From contig FSRD01000001.1 in the NCBI GenBank assembly GCA_900129675.1, forward strand, positions 4,143,501-4,207,500: a DNA stretch of 64,000 bases, given 5' to 3'. The stretch comes from Bradyrhizobium erythrophlei. Lineage in GTDB: Bacteria > Pseudomonadota > Alphaproteobacteria > Rhizobiales > Xanthobacteraceae. Every line of letters begins with the position of its first letter. Positions within the stretch are counted from its first letter, which is position 1. This document shows, piece after piece, positions 16,810 to 24,965 of this stretch. The notes beneath the pieces were generated by a model, which did no database searches, was not told the DNA's origin, and saw only the letters and a program-made list of their open reading frames with translations. The translations under genes and the position numbers were made by a program.

Positions 16810-17736
16810 ATGGCCGGGTTCTTCAAGTCGCGCCTGTTCTTCATCTCGCTCGTGACCGTGATCGTCGCCGCCACGTTGCCGCTCTACGTTTCCGGTTACA
16901 TCCTTGGCCTCTTGACGGTCGCTTTCTATTTCGGCGTGTTCGCGATGGCCTGGGACCTGCTGTTCGGGTTTGCCGGCGAAGTGAATTTCGGGCCGACCTT
17001 CCTGATCGGGGTCGGCGCCTACACCGCAGGCATCCTCAACAATCAGTATGGATGGTCGGTCTATCTGTGCATCGTGCTTGGCGCGCTGGCCTCGGTGATC
17101 GCAGGCCTCGTGCTGGCGCTCCCGGCGCTGCGGGTGCGCGGCCCGTATTTCGGGCTGACGACGCTGGTCGCGGTCCTGATGTTGCAGAATTTCATCGTGG
17201 TGTTCGCCGATCTTACCGGCGGCGAGATCGGCTTGACGATCCCCGACGTCATCACCATCAATGCCGGCGCCAACTACTGGATCGCGCTCGGATTCATGGC
17301 CATCAGCGCCGCCATCCTGTACGGGCTTTCGCAATCGCCGGTCGGACTCGTGCTGCAGGCGAGCGGGCAGGACCCGGTCCAGGCCGGCGCGCTCGGCTTC
17401 AACATCGTCAAGCACAAGCTTGCGGCTTTCATCGTCAGCGCCTTCTTCTCGGGGCTCTCCGGGGCGCTGCTGGTGTTCTACTTCGGCACCGCGTCGGTCG
17501 GCACCGTGGTCGACGTGGCGGTTGGTGTGAACGTCATCGTATCGGCGGTGCTGGGTGGCCGCCGCACCGTGCTGGGCGCAGCACTTGGCGCCATCTTCCT
17601 GATCGTGGCCGGCGAATTCCTGAGGCCGACCGGCGAACTGGCGACCTTCATCGTCTCCGCCGTGGCCCTGCTGGTCGTGCTGTTCTTCCCCGGCGGTTTC
17701 CTCGGAGCGGCCCTGTCACGTGAGGCGCGCTCCTGA
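16810..17736 (+). CDS. Branched-chain amino-acid ABC transporter permease (LivM type)
   Basis: 308 aa from the ATG at 16810, directly after the LivH stop. Helices include LFFISLVTVIVAATLPLYV and FGVFAMAWDLLFGFAGEVNFG (LivM signature region). The coupling loop is SPVGLVLQASGQDPVQAGALGF and the C-terminus is VVLFFPGGFLG. It forms the heteromeric channel with the LivH protein. Its stop overlaps the start of the fused ATPase by one base (TGATG), indicating translational coupling. Confidence 0.92.
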   Translation: MAGFFKSRLFFISLVTVIVAATLPLYVSGYILGLLTVAFYFGVFAMAWDLLFGFAGEVNFGPTFLIGVGAYTAGILNNQYGWSVYLCIVLGALASVIAGLVLALPALRVRGPYFGLTTLVAVLMLQNFIVVFADLTGGEIGLTIPDVITINAGANYWIALGFMAISAAILYGLSQSPVGLVLQASGQDPVQAGALGFNIVKHKLAAFIVSAFFSGLSGALLVFYFGTASVGTVVDVAVGVNVIVSAVLGGRRTVLGAALGAIFLIVAGEFLRPTGELATFIVSAVALLVVLFFPGGFLGAALSREARS

Positions 17737-19232
17737 TGGATGAACTCGTGATGGACAAGACTGTCGCAAGCGCACCCGTTCTCGAGGTCCGCGGCCTGAC
17801 CAAGCGGTTCGGCGGGCTGACCGCCGTCAAGAATCTGAGCTTCGATCTGCGTGCCGGTGAGATTTTTGGCCTGATCGGGCCGAACGGCTCGGGAAAATCG
17901 ACGGCGATGAAGAGCGTGATGGGCATCGAGCGTCCGACCGCGGGCGAGGTCGTCTTCCTGGGCGAGAACGTCGCCGGCCTTCCCGCGCACAAGATCGCGC
18001 GCAAGGGCTTTGGCATGGTGTTCCAGCATTCGCGTCCGCTGAACCGGCAGACCGTGCTCGAAAACATCATGGTCGCGCTATTGCCCGACAGCCTGTTCAT
18101 GCTGTTCCCCGACAAGGCCCTGAACGAGCGCGCCAAATGGATCGCGGAGCGCGTCGGCCTCGGCGCCGTCATGGACCGTCGGCCGCCGACATTGCCCTTC
18201 GCCGATTTGCGCCGGCTTGAGCTCGCGAAGGCGATCGCACGCGATCCGAAGGTGGTGCTGGTCGATGAGCCATTCGCCGGGCTGACGCGCGGTGAGGTCG
18301 ACGTGTTCTCCGAATTGATCCGCAGCTTCCGCGACGAAGGCCGTGCGGTGATGCTGGTCGATCACAACGTCAAGAGCGTTGCCGCATTGGTCGATCGCGT
18401 CCTGGCGATGTATCTCGGCGAGGAAATCGTCACCGGCAAGGCCGACGAGGTGATGCGGAACGAGACCGTGCGGCGGGTCTATCTCGGCGGCGCCCTCGAA
18501 ATCCATGCGCGGCCGGAAACCAGCTTCAAGGACAAGGTGCCGCTGTTGCAGGTCGAGAACGTCAGCGTGCTCTACGGCAAGGCGCAGGCACTGGAGAACG
18601 TCTCGATCCATGTGCATGAAGGCGAGTTCGTCTCCATCGTGGGTCTCAACGGCGCCGGCAAGACCACGCTGTTCAATACCATCTCGGGTTTCCTTCCCTA
18701 TAGCGGTGAGATCCTTCGCGGCGGCGAAAAGCTGCGCGGCATCGGCCCGGCGCGGATCGCCCGCAGCGGTCTCGTGCAGTGTCCGGAGTCGCGCGAATTG
18801 TTCGGCGAGATGTCGGTGCGCGAGAATCTCGATCTCGGCGGCCACCATCTGACCGAACAGGCGAGGGCCGAGCAGCTCAGCTGGCTGTTCGAGCTGTTTC
18901 CGATCCTGAAGGAGCGTCAGGGCCAGATGGCGCAGACCCTTTCCGGCGGCGAACAGCAGATGCTGGCGATCGGCCGCGCGCTGATGATGCAGCCGCAGAT
19001 CCTGATACTGGACGAGCCCACCCTGGGACTCGCGCCGGTCATTCTCGAACTGCTGTCAAAGGCGCTGGAAAGATTGCGCCAGACCACCTCGATCACTGTC
19101 TTGCTGGGCGAGCAAAACGTGACCTTCGCGCTTCCGCATGCCGACCGCGTCTATGTGCTCGAGCACGCGCGGATCGTCTGGGAAGGCGATCCCGGTCGCT
19201 TCGCCGAGGAGGCCGGCGCCGGATATCTCTAG
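17736..19232 (+). CDS. Fused LivG-LivF ABC transporter ATPase
   Basis: 498 aa carrying two complete ABC domains, whereas LivG and LivF are normally separate proteins of about 250 and 235 aa. Domain 1 (about 14-250): Walker A GPNGSGKST at 48-56, Walker B VVLVDEPFAGL, His in VDHNVKSV; its signature is the degenerate ADLRRLELAKAI form seen in many LivG proteins. Domain 2 (about 268-498): Walker A GLNGAGKTT at 303-311, canonical LSGGEQQMLAIGRAL, Walker B LILDEPTLGLAP. The linker ALEIHARPETSFKDKVP joins them without a stop. One chain would serve the LivH-LivM heterodimer. Confidence 0.92.
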   Translation: MDELVMDKTVASAPVLEVRGLTKRFGGLTAVKNLSFDLRAGEIFGLIGPNGSGKSTAMKSVMGIERPTAGEVVFLGENVAGLPAHKIARKGFGMVFQHSRPLNRQTVLENIMVALLPDSLFMLFPDKALNERAKWIAERVGLGAVMDRRPPTLPFADLRRLELAKAIARDPKVVLVDEPFAGLTRGEVDVFSELIRSFRDEGRAVMLVDHNVKSVAALVDRVLAMYLGEEIVTGKADEVMRNETVRRVYLGGALEIHARPETSFKDKVPLLQVENVSVLYGKAQALENVSIHVHEGEFVSIVGLNGAGKTTLFNTISGFLPYSGEILRGGEKLRGIGPARIARSGLVQCPESRELFGEMSVRENLDLGGHHLTEQARAEQLSWLFELFPILKERQGQMAQTLSGGEQQMLAIGRALMMQPQILILDEPTLGLAPVILELLSKALERLRQTTSITVLLGEQNVTFALPHADRVYVLEHARIVWEGDPGRFAEEAGAGYL

Positions 19233-19275
19233 TTTGCGAGCAACATAACAACAAAGCAAAGAAAGGGAGAACACC

Positions 19276-20526
19276 ATGCGACGACCATTTGATATTTCGA
19301 GTCCGGCTCGCCTCGTTCCGCTGGCGTCCGCGCTTGCGCTCTGTCTTGCTACTTCGGCTCACGCGCAGTCCGCAGACCCCATCAAGATCGGCGTCATCGC
19401 CGAGGTGCAGTCGATCGCGGGCGCCGCGACCCCAGGCGGCGCGCAGATCGCCGCCGACGAGATCAATGCCAAGGGGGGCGTGCTCGGCCGCAAGATCGAG
19501 ATCGTCAGCTACGACAACAAGAGCTCGTCGGCCGATTCCGTGCGCGCCTTCCAGCGCGCGGTCAGCGAGGACAAGGTCTCGGCGGTGATCGCCAGCTATA
19601 TCAGCGAGGTCGTGCTTGCGCTGGAGCCGTGGGCTGCGCGGCTGAAAATGCCGTTGATCACGCCGGGTGCTGCGTCCAACGAGATCACCAAGGCGATCCA
19701 CAACGACTACGACAAGAACAAATACACCTTTCATGGTTATCTGACGTCGGCAGCTCAGGCCCAGCTCGTCTGTGACGCCGCCAAGGACCTGCTGGTCGAC
19801 CAGCTCAAGTTCAAGACGGTCGCAATCATGAGTGAGGATGCGGCCTGGACCAAGCCACTCGATATCGGTTACGAGGCCTGCCTGCCGAAAGCCGGATTGA
19901 AGGTGGTCGACCACGTGCGCTTCTCGCCCGACACCACCGACTTCACGCCGATCTTCAACAATATCGAGAGCAAGAAGCCGGATGTGATCGTGACCGGTAT
20001 CTCGCATGTCGGCGTGCAGCCGTCCGTGCAATGGAAGAACCAGCAGGTGCCGGTCCCGATGTTCGGCATCAGCGCCCAGGCGCTGAGCCCGACCTTCTGG
20101 AACGACACCAACGCCGCCGCCGAAGGTATTCCTTCGCTCGCGGTCGCGACGCCGGACGTTGCCGTCACCGCGAAGACCAAGCCGTTCGCGCAGGCCTTCA
20201 AGGCCAGGTTCGGCACGGCTCCGGCCTACACCGGCTACACCGCCTATGACGAGGTCTACATCATCGCGGAGGCGATCCAGCGGGCCGGCTCGACCGATCC
20301 CGACAAAATGGTCACCGAGCTGGAGAAGACCAATTTCGAAGGCACCATCGGGCGCATCCAGTTCTACGGCAAGGACGACGAATTCACGCACGGCATCAAG
20401 GCCGGTCCCGGTGCGGTGACTGGCCTCGTGTTCCAGTGGCAGAATGGCAAGCAGGTCGCGGTGTGGCCGAAGGCCGTCGCCGATGGGAAACTCAAATTCC
20501 CTGATTTCGTGAAGCTGTCGCAGTAA
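19276..20526 (+). CDS. Branched-chain amino-acid-type ABC transporter substrate-binding protein 2
   Basis: 416 aa, signal peptide LVPLASALALCLATSAHAQS, mature start SADPIKIGVIAEVQSIAGAA. Same family and close paralogue of the 14565 receptor along the whole chain. Differences cluster in the cleft-lining segments (AAQAQLVCDAAKDLL, FWNDTNAAAEGIPSLAVATP), so ligand preference may differ. The ribosome site AAAGGGAGA lies 8 bp upstream. As the last gene of the operon it would either add a second substrate or boost receptor dose. Confidence 0.92.
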   Translation: MRRPFDISSPARLVPLASALALCLATSAHAQSADPIKIGVIAEVQSIAGAATPGGAQIAADEINAKGGVLGRKIEIVSYDNKSSSADSVRAFQRAVSEDKVSAVIASYISEVVLALEPWAARLKMPLITPGAASNEITKAIHNDYDKNKYTFHGYLTSAAQAQLVCDAAKDLLVDQLKFKTVAIMSEDAAWTKPLDIGYEACLPKAGLKVVDHVRFSPDTTDFTPIFNNIESKKPDVIVTGISHVGVQPSVQWKNQQVPVPMFGISAQALSPTFWNDTNAAAEGIPSLAVATPDVAVTAKTKPFAQAFKARFGTAPAYTGYTAYDEVYIIAEAIQRAGSTDPDKMVTELEKTNFEGTIGRIQFYGKDDEFTHGIKAGPGAVTGLVFQWQNGKQVAVWPKAVADGKLKFPDFVKLSQ

Positions 20527-20560
20527 CGACGGGTGCAGTGACCGCTGCTCGCTGCGCTTA

Positions 20561-20592
20561 CCCTCCCCTCCAGGGGCTCCTCCAGGGGAGGG
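20561..20592. repeat. Palindrome CCCTCCCCT / AGGGGAGGG after receptor 2
   Basis: Perfect 9-bp arms with a 14-nt centre that repeats CCAGGGG. It sits 35 bp after the receptor stop and could end the operon transcript, although no T-run follows. The CCCTCCCC / GGGGAGGG form recurs widely in alphaproteobacterial intergenic regions. Confidence 0.6.
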
Positions 20593-20677
20593 CAAGAACT
20601 CGCATTTCATCTCGTCACGTTGAACTTGCCGTCTGTAACCGCTAAGGCATCTCCAAACGCTTCGAGAGGGGGACGCG

Positions 20678-21502
20678 GTGGATACGGCACAGCCAAATGC
20701 GGTCGCGCTTGACGACGCGACGGTGGCGTTTCGCCTGGCCGATGCGCGCGTCTACACCGCGGTCGAAAAGGCCAAGCTTGCAGTGGCGCATGGTGAGTTC
20801 GTCGCCATCGTCGGGCCCACCGGATGCGGGAAATCCACGCTGCTCAACGTCGCCGCCGGGCTGCTCAAGCCGGCTTCGGGGTCGGTCAGGATCTTCGGCC
20901 AGCCGCTGACGGGCCTGAACCGGGATGCCGGCTATCTGTTCCAGGCCGATGCGCTGTTCCCCTGGAAGACCGCCGTCGACAACGTCGCCATCGGGCTCGA
21001 GATCAAGGGCGCGCCGCGCGAGCAGGCGCTGCAGCGCGCGCAGGGCTGGCTGACTTCAGTTGGTCTCGGCGCCTTCGGCAACCGTTATCCGCATATGCTC
21101 TCGGGCGGCCAGCGCAAGCGGGTCGGCCTCGCCCAGGTCCTGATCCGCGATCCCAAGATATTACTGATGGACGAGCCGTTCGGGCCGCTCGATGCCCAGA
21201 CCCGGCAGATCATGGGCAATTTGCTGCTGGAATTATGGAACGCCGACCGCAAGGCGGTGCTGTTCGTCACCCACGATCTCGAAGAGGCGATTGCGCTCGC
21301 CGACCGCGTGGTGATCATGTCGGCGGGGCCCAGCGCGCGCATCATCGGCGACTGGCGGGTGTCGCTGCCGCGCCCGCGCGATATTTCGGAAGTGCGGATG
21401 GAGAAGGACTTCCACGAACTGCACCGGGAAATCTGGAGCGTGCTAAAGGACGAAGTGATGAAGGGTTATGCGCAATCGTCGCAAGCGGCGGAGGCGGTCT
21501 GA
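20678..21502 (+). CDS. NitT/TauT-family ABC transporter ATP-binding protein
   Basis: 274 aa from a GTG at 20678 preceded by GAGAGGGGGA. Walker A GPTGCGKST, Q-loop LFQADALFPWKTA (typical of nitrate/taurine/sulfonate importers), signature LSGGQRKRVGLAQVL, Walker B ILLMDEPFGPLDAQT, switch His in FVTHDLEEA. The C-terminal tail (RDISEVRMEKDFHELHREIW) is also usual for this class. The stop overlaps the permease ATG. The receptor is probably the gene at 23072 beyond an inserted cupin gene. Confidence 0.9.
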   Translation: MDTAQPNAVALDDATVAFRLADARVYTAVEKAKLAVAHGEFVAIVGPTGCGKSTLLNVAAGLLKPASGSVRIFGQPLTGLNRDAGYLFQADALFPWKTAVDNVAIGLEIKGAPREQALQRAQGWLTSVGLGAFGNRYPHMLSGGQRKRVGLAQVLIRDPKILLMDEPFGPLDAQTRQIMGNLLLELWNADRKAVLFVTHDLEEAIALADRVVIMSAGPSARIIGDWRVSLPRPRDISEVRMEKDFHELHREIWSVLKDEVMKGYAQSSQAAEAV

Positions 21503-22290
21503 TGCGCCGTTCGACGCTTCTCGCCCTGCAAGTGCTGGTCGCCGTCGTCGTGCTCGGGCTGTGGCAGTTCTTCGCCACCGTCCCGGTGTTCGAGCGCATG
21601 GTGCTGCCGCCGTTCTTCTTCTCCAACCCGGTCGACGTATTCAGCCAGATCGTCGCATGGTTCCAGAGCGGCGTGATCTGGAAGCACCTCGTCATCACGT
21701 TGTGGGAGTCGATCCTGGCGTTTGCGATCGGCTCGCTCGGCGGCGTCATGGTAGGCTTCTGGTTCGCGCGCCAGCCCCGCGTCGCCGCGGTGTTCGATCC
21801 CTATGTGAAGATGGTCAACGCACTGCCGCGCGTGGTGCTGGCGCCGATCTTCACGCTGTGGCTGGGCTTGGGCATCTGGTCCAAGGTCGCGCTCGGCGTG
21901 ACGCTGGTGTTCTTCATCGTGTTCTTCAACGTCTATCAGGGCGTCAAGGAAGTCTCGACCACGGTGCTCGACAACGGCCGCATGCTCGGCATGAGCGAGC
22001 GGCAGCTGATGCGGCATGTCTACTGGCCGTCGGCGCTGTCGTGGATGTTCTCCTCGCTGCACACTTCCGTCGGCTTTGCCGTGGTCGGCGCGGCGGTCGG
22101 CGAATATCTCGGCTCCGCCGCAGGCCTCGGCTATCTGATCCAGCAGGCCGAGGGTGTGTTCGACGTTTCAGGCGTGTTCGCCGGCATGTTCGTGTTGTCC
22201 GCCTTCGTCATCCTGATCGACATGGGCGTGACGCTGGTGGAGCGGCGGCTGCTGATCTGGCGCCCGGCCGCGGCGGACGGACGGGGGTAG
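21502..22290 (+). CDS. NitT/TauT-family ABC transporter permease
   Basis: 262 aa from the ATG at 21502 overlapping the ATPase stop. Six helices, starting with LLALQVLVAVVVLGLWQFFA. The coupling loop is GVKEVSTTVLDNGRMLGMSERQLMRHVYWPSA, with the EAA-loop position shown by the GMSERQ core. The domain AVVGAAVGEYLGSAAGLGYLIQQ is typical of SsuC/TauC/ThiX-like permeases. It works with the 20678 ATPase and probably the 23072 receptor. The substrate could be a pyrimidine-type, sulfonate or aromatic compound; undetermined. Confidence 0.9.
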   Translation: MRRSTLLALQVLVAVVVLGLWQFFATVPVFERMVLPPFFFSNPVDVFSQIVAWFQSGVIWKHLVITLWESILAFAIGSLGGVMVGFWFARQPRVAAVFDPYVKMVNALPRVVLAPIFTLWLGLGIWSKVALGVTLVFFIVFFNVYQGVKEVSTTVLDNGRMLGMSERQLMRHVYWPSALSWMFSSLHTSVGFAVVGAAVGEYLGSAAGLGYLIQQAEGVFDVSGVFAGMFVLSAFVILIDMGVTLVERRLLIWRPAAADGRG

Positions 22291-22300
22291 GCTTCTCCCT

Positions 22301-22399
22301 GTCATTCCGGGGCGCGCGAAGCGCGAACTACGGTGCGCAATTGCGCACCTGAGAATCCCGAGATTCCGGGTCTGCTCCTTCGGACCATCCCGGAATGAC
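22301..22399. repeat. Intergenic palindromic repeat (GTCATTCCGG / CCGGAATGAC)
   Basis: Perfect 10-bp outer arms at 22301-22310 and 22390-22399 enclose smaller hairpins (GCGCGCGAAGCGCG, GGTGCGCAATTGCGCACC, ATCCCGAGATTCCGGG). It sits in the convergent gap between the permease and cupin genes, where it may also act as a bidirectional transcription barrier. Confidence 0.75.
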
Positions 22400-22416
22400 G
22401 GCGCGAAGCCGGGCCG

Positions 22417-22866
22417 TCAGTTCAGCATCTTGACATCATCCGGCGTCTGCGGCGGCGTCTTGATCGCGATCGCCTTGAATGGCCGGCTATCGGGCTTGGT
22501 GCCGCCATGCGGGGTGCCGTGGGGGATGATGACGAGATCGCCCGGCTTTACCCTCACTTCCTTGTCGCCGAGCCAGATCGTGCCGGTGCCTTCGAGGATG
22601 TACTGCATCTCGTTGGCGATCGGATGCAGGTGCTTGGGCACGTTGCCGTCCTGGACCGAGACGGTAGCGCCATCGGCGGAGACGAACATTTTTGAGCGCA
22701 ATCCGCCGGCATTGGGGGGTGCAAGCGCATCTCCTTCCAACTCGCCGGTATGAATGACCTGTGCCGTGATGCTCTCGGCGGCCAGCGCCGGGCGCAGCAG
22801 GTGCGTGATGCCGCAGCCGGCGGCAAAGGCCGCGGCGATCGAAAGCGTGGTGGCGATGCGATTCAT
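22417..22866 (-). CDS. Exported cupin-domain protein
   Basis: 149 aa from the ATG at 22866, chosen for its strong ribosome site (GGGAGGACT) and a signal sequence (TTLSIAAAFAAGCGITHLL). The mature part is a single cupin: motif 1 PKHLHPIANEMQYILEGTG (metal His, His, Glu) and motif 2 KPGDLVIIPHGTPHGG (His). It could bind a metal and a small ligand in the periplasm; enzymatic activity is not evident. It lies on the opposite strand between the NitT-type permease and the likely receptor gene, sharing the 205-bp promoter gap with the latter. Confidence 0.85.
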   Translation of the reverse strand: MNRIATTLSIAAAFAAGCGITHLLRPALAAESITAQVIHTGELEGDALAPPNAGGLRSKMFVSADGATVSVQDGNVPKHLHPIANEMQYILEGTGTIWLGDKEVRVKPGDLVIIPHGTPHGGTKPDSRPFKAIAIKTPPQTPDDVKMLN

Positions 22867-23071
22867 GGATAGTCCTCCCAGTTTTTTGTGATGCAATGGT
22901 ATGCCGCGAAACCAGCGTTGACCAGCGCGTGAGCCTGCATGGCCCGGCGAAAGATCATGCGCGCGGCCCGGAATAAACCCCGGTTTTTGCGGTCGCACCT
23001 TGGCACCAAAGTCGCCTTCTCAAGCCCGGCGCGCTGCTCTATCTTGCCGCCAACTTGAATGGAGGACTCCC

Positions 23072-24100
23072 ATGAGGAAGATGTTTGGCCGGCTGGCCGG
23101 AGCGCTGTTGGCGCTGGCGCTGACGTCGGGCTTTGCCGCAGCGCAAAGCAAGATCACGGTCGCGGTCGGCGGCGGGGCCTGCCTGTGCTATCTGCCGACG
23201 GTGCTGGCCAAGCAGCTCGGCGAATTCGAACACGCGGGGCTCGCCGTCGACATGGTCGACCTCAAGGGCGGCTCGGACGCGCTGAAGGCGGTGCTCGGCG
23301 GCAGTGCCGACGTGGTCTCCGGCTATTTCGACCATTGCGTCAACCTGGCGGCCAAGAAACAGGAACTGGTGTCCTTCGTGGTCTATGACCGGTATCCCGG
23401 GCTGGTGCTGGTGGTGTCGCCCTCGCACACCGGTGAAATCAAATCGATCAAGGATCTGGCCGGCAAGAAGGTCGGCGTCAGCGCGCCGGGCTCGTCGACC
23501 GATTTCTTCCTGAAATATCTCTTGAAGAAAAACGGCCTCGATCCGGCCAGCGCCGCCGTCATCGGCGTCGGCCTCGGCGCAACCGCGGTGGCGGCGATGG
23601 AGCAGGGCCAAATCGATGCGGCGGTGATGCTGGATCCCGCGGTCACGGTGCTGCAGGCCAGCCATCCGGACCTGAAGATCCTGAGCGACACCCGCACGCA
23701 AAAGGATACGCTTGCGGTGTTCGGCGGCGAATATCCGGGCGGCGCGCTCTACTCGACCGCGGCCTGGGTCGGCTCGCACGAGAAAGAGGTGCAGGCGCTG
23801 ACATCGGCGATCGTCAATACGCTCGCCTGGATCCATTCGCATTCGCCGGAAGAGATCATGGCGAAGATGCCGGAGGAAATGGTCGGCAAGAACAAGGAGC
23901 AGTATCTCGCGGCGCTGAAGAACACGATCCCGATGTATTCGGAAACCGGCAAGATGGATCCGAAGGGCGCCGACGCCGTGCTCGCGGTGTTCAGCGAAGG
24001 CTCGCCGGAGGTCGCCAAGGCCAATATCGATGTGACCAGGACCTGGACCAACAAATACGTCGAACAGGTCAAGAAGACGACGGGGATGAATGCGAAGTAA
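23072..24100 (+). CDS. NitT/TauT-type ABC transporter substrate-binding protein (NMT1/THI5-like)
   Basis: 342 aa from the ATG at 23072 with GGAGGA at 23061. Signal peptide GRLAGALLALALTSGFAAAQ. The mature protein starts KITVAVGGGACLCYLPTVLAKQLGEFE and continues with LKGGSDALKAVLGGSADVVSG, as in NMT1/SsuA-like receptors; KKVGVSAPGSSTDFFLKYLL follows. It is the natural partner of the 20678-22290 ATPase/permease pair although a cupin gene intervenes. Two Cys near residue 36 (GACLCY) are unusual. Ligand unknown. Confidence 0.88.
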   Translation: MRKMFGRLAGALLALALTSGFAAAQSKITVAVGGGACLCYLPTVLAKQLGEFEHAGLAVDMVDLKGGSDALKAVLGGSADVVSGYFDHCVNLAAKKQELVSFVVYDRYPGLVLVVSPSHTGEIKSIKDLAGKKVGVSAPGSSTDFFLKYLLKKNGLDPASAAVIGVGLGATAVAAMEQGQIDAAVMLDPAVTVLQASHPDLKILSDTRTQKDTLAVFGGEYPGGALYSTAAWVGSHEKEVQALTSAIVNTLAWIHSHSPEEIMAKMPEEMVGKNKEQYLAALKNTIPMYSETGKMDPKGADAVLAVFSEGSPEVAKANIDVTRTWTNKYVEQVKKTTGMNAK

Positions 24101-24109
24101 CGTGCAGCG

Positions 24110-24820
24110 ATGAGCGGCATGACGGCTCCGGTCATTCATCGCGTGACATCGCTTGATCTGCCCGTGCAGCCATGGTCGTGGCCGTTCGCCGCGGCGCGGC
24201 GCGCGGATATCGATGCGCATTTCGCAGCTCAGCAGCGCGAAAAGCCGAAGCTCTGGAACGGCCGCGTTCTGCTCGGCCGCAATCCTGTTTTCGGCGGCGA
24301 CCGCTTCACGGCCAGCTATTTCGAGACCGATTTCGCCAGTTTTCTGGCGTGGCGCGACTGGGGTTTTCCGGACAAGGACGTCTTCAACGGCTTCGGGATG
24401 GGGGCGCTGCTTTCCAGCGACGGCGCGTTTGCGCTGGGCGAAATGGGCCAGCATACCTCGAACGCAGGGCGCATCTATTTTCCGTCCGGCACCCCCGATC
24501 TCGACGATATCAGCGGCAGTGCGGTCGATATTGCGGGCAGCGTCGCGCGCGAACTCGAGGAGGAAACCGGGCTGACCGCGGCCGAATATCGCAGCGAGGC
24601 GCATTGGCATTGCGTTTCCACCGGCCCCGCCGTTGCGATGATCAGAATCTTGCGCGTCGATCTGCCGGGCGAGGTGCTGCGCGCCCGGATTGAAGCCAAT
24701 CTGGCCCTGCAGCCATCGCCCGAGCTTGCGGCGATCCATCTGGTGCGGGGAACAGGCGATCTCAACGCCGCGATGCCGCGCTTTGTCACGGCCTTCATCG
24801 AAGCGCAGCTTTCCAGCTAA
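24110..24820 (+). CDS. NUDIX hydrolase-like protein
   Basis: 236 aa, beginning 9 bp after the receptor stop, so probably co-transcribed. The NUDIX box appears as GSVARELEEETGL (REx2EExGL core) near residues 143-156, preceded by RIYFPSGTPDLDD where the usual upstream Gly is found. The N-terminal 100 residues (AARRADIDAHFAAQQREKPKLWNGRVLLG) look like those of NUDIX proteins related to nucleoside-diphosphate-linked-moiety hydrolases. The link to the importer suggests it may act on the imported compound or a nucleotide product; this is inference. Confidence 0.75.
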   Translation: MSGMTAPVIHRVTSLDLPVQPWSWPFAAARRADIDAHFAAQQREKPKLWNGRVLLGRNPVFGGDRFTASYFETDFASFLAWRDWGFPDKDVFNGFGMGALLSSDGAFALGEMGQHTSNAGRIYFPSGTPDLDDISGSAVDIAGSVARELEEETGLTAAEYRSEAHWHCVSTGPAVAMIRILRVDLPGEVLRARIEANLALQPSPELAAIHLVRGTGDLNAAMPRFVTAFIEAQLSS

Positions 24821-24886
24821 CCCAGCGTTGCGGGCGTTGGGTACTCCAGGGGGCGCGTGCGTCCGAAGGATGCATACCCTATGCGC

Positions 24887-24915
24887 TTGACATCGGTCGG
24901 CGCTCCCCCTGTGAT
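24887..24915 (+). promoter_or_regulatory. Candidate sigma-70 promoter for the five-gene Liv operon
   Basis: TTGACA at 24887 and TGTGAT at 24910 are separated by 17 bp, 51 bp upstream of the receptor ATG at 24966. The -35 is a perfect consensus, the -10 matches at four of six positions. GGGGAGG precedes the ATG as ribosome site. Seen by eye only. Confidence 0.55.
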
Positions 24916-24965
24916 AGGCGCCGATAAAAACAAAAAAATGCAGTGCACAATCAGGGGAGGGTTTC

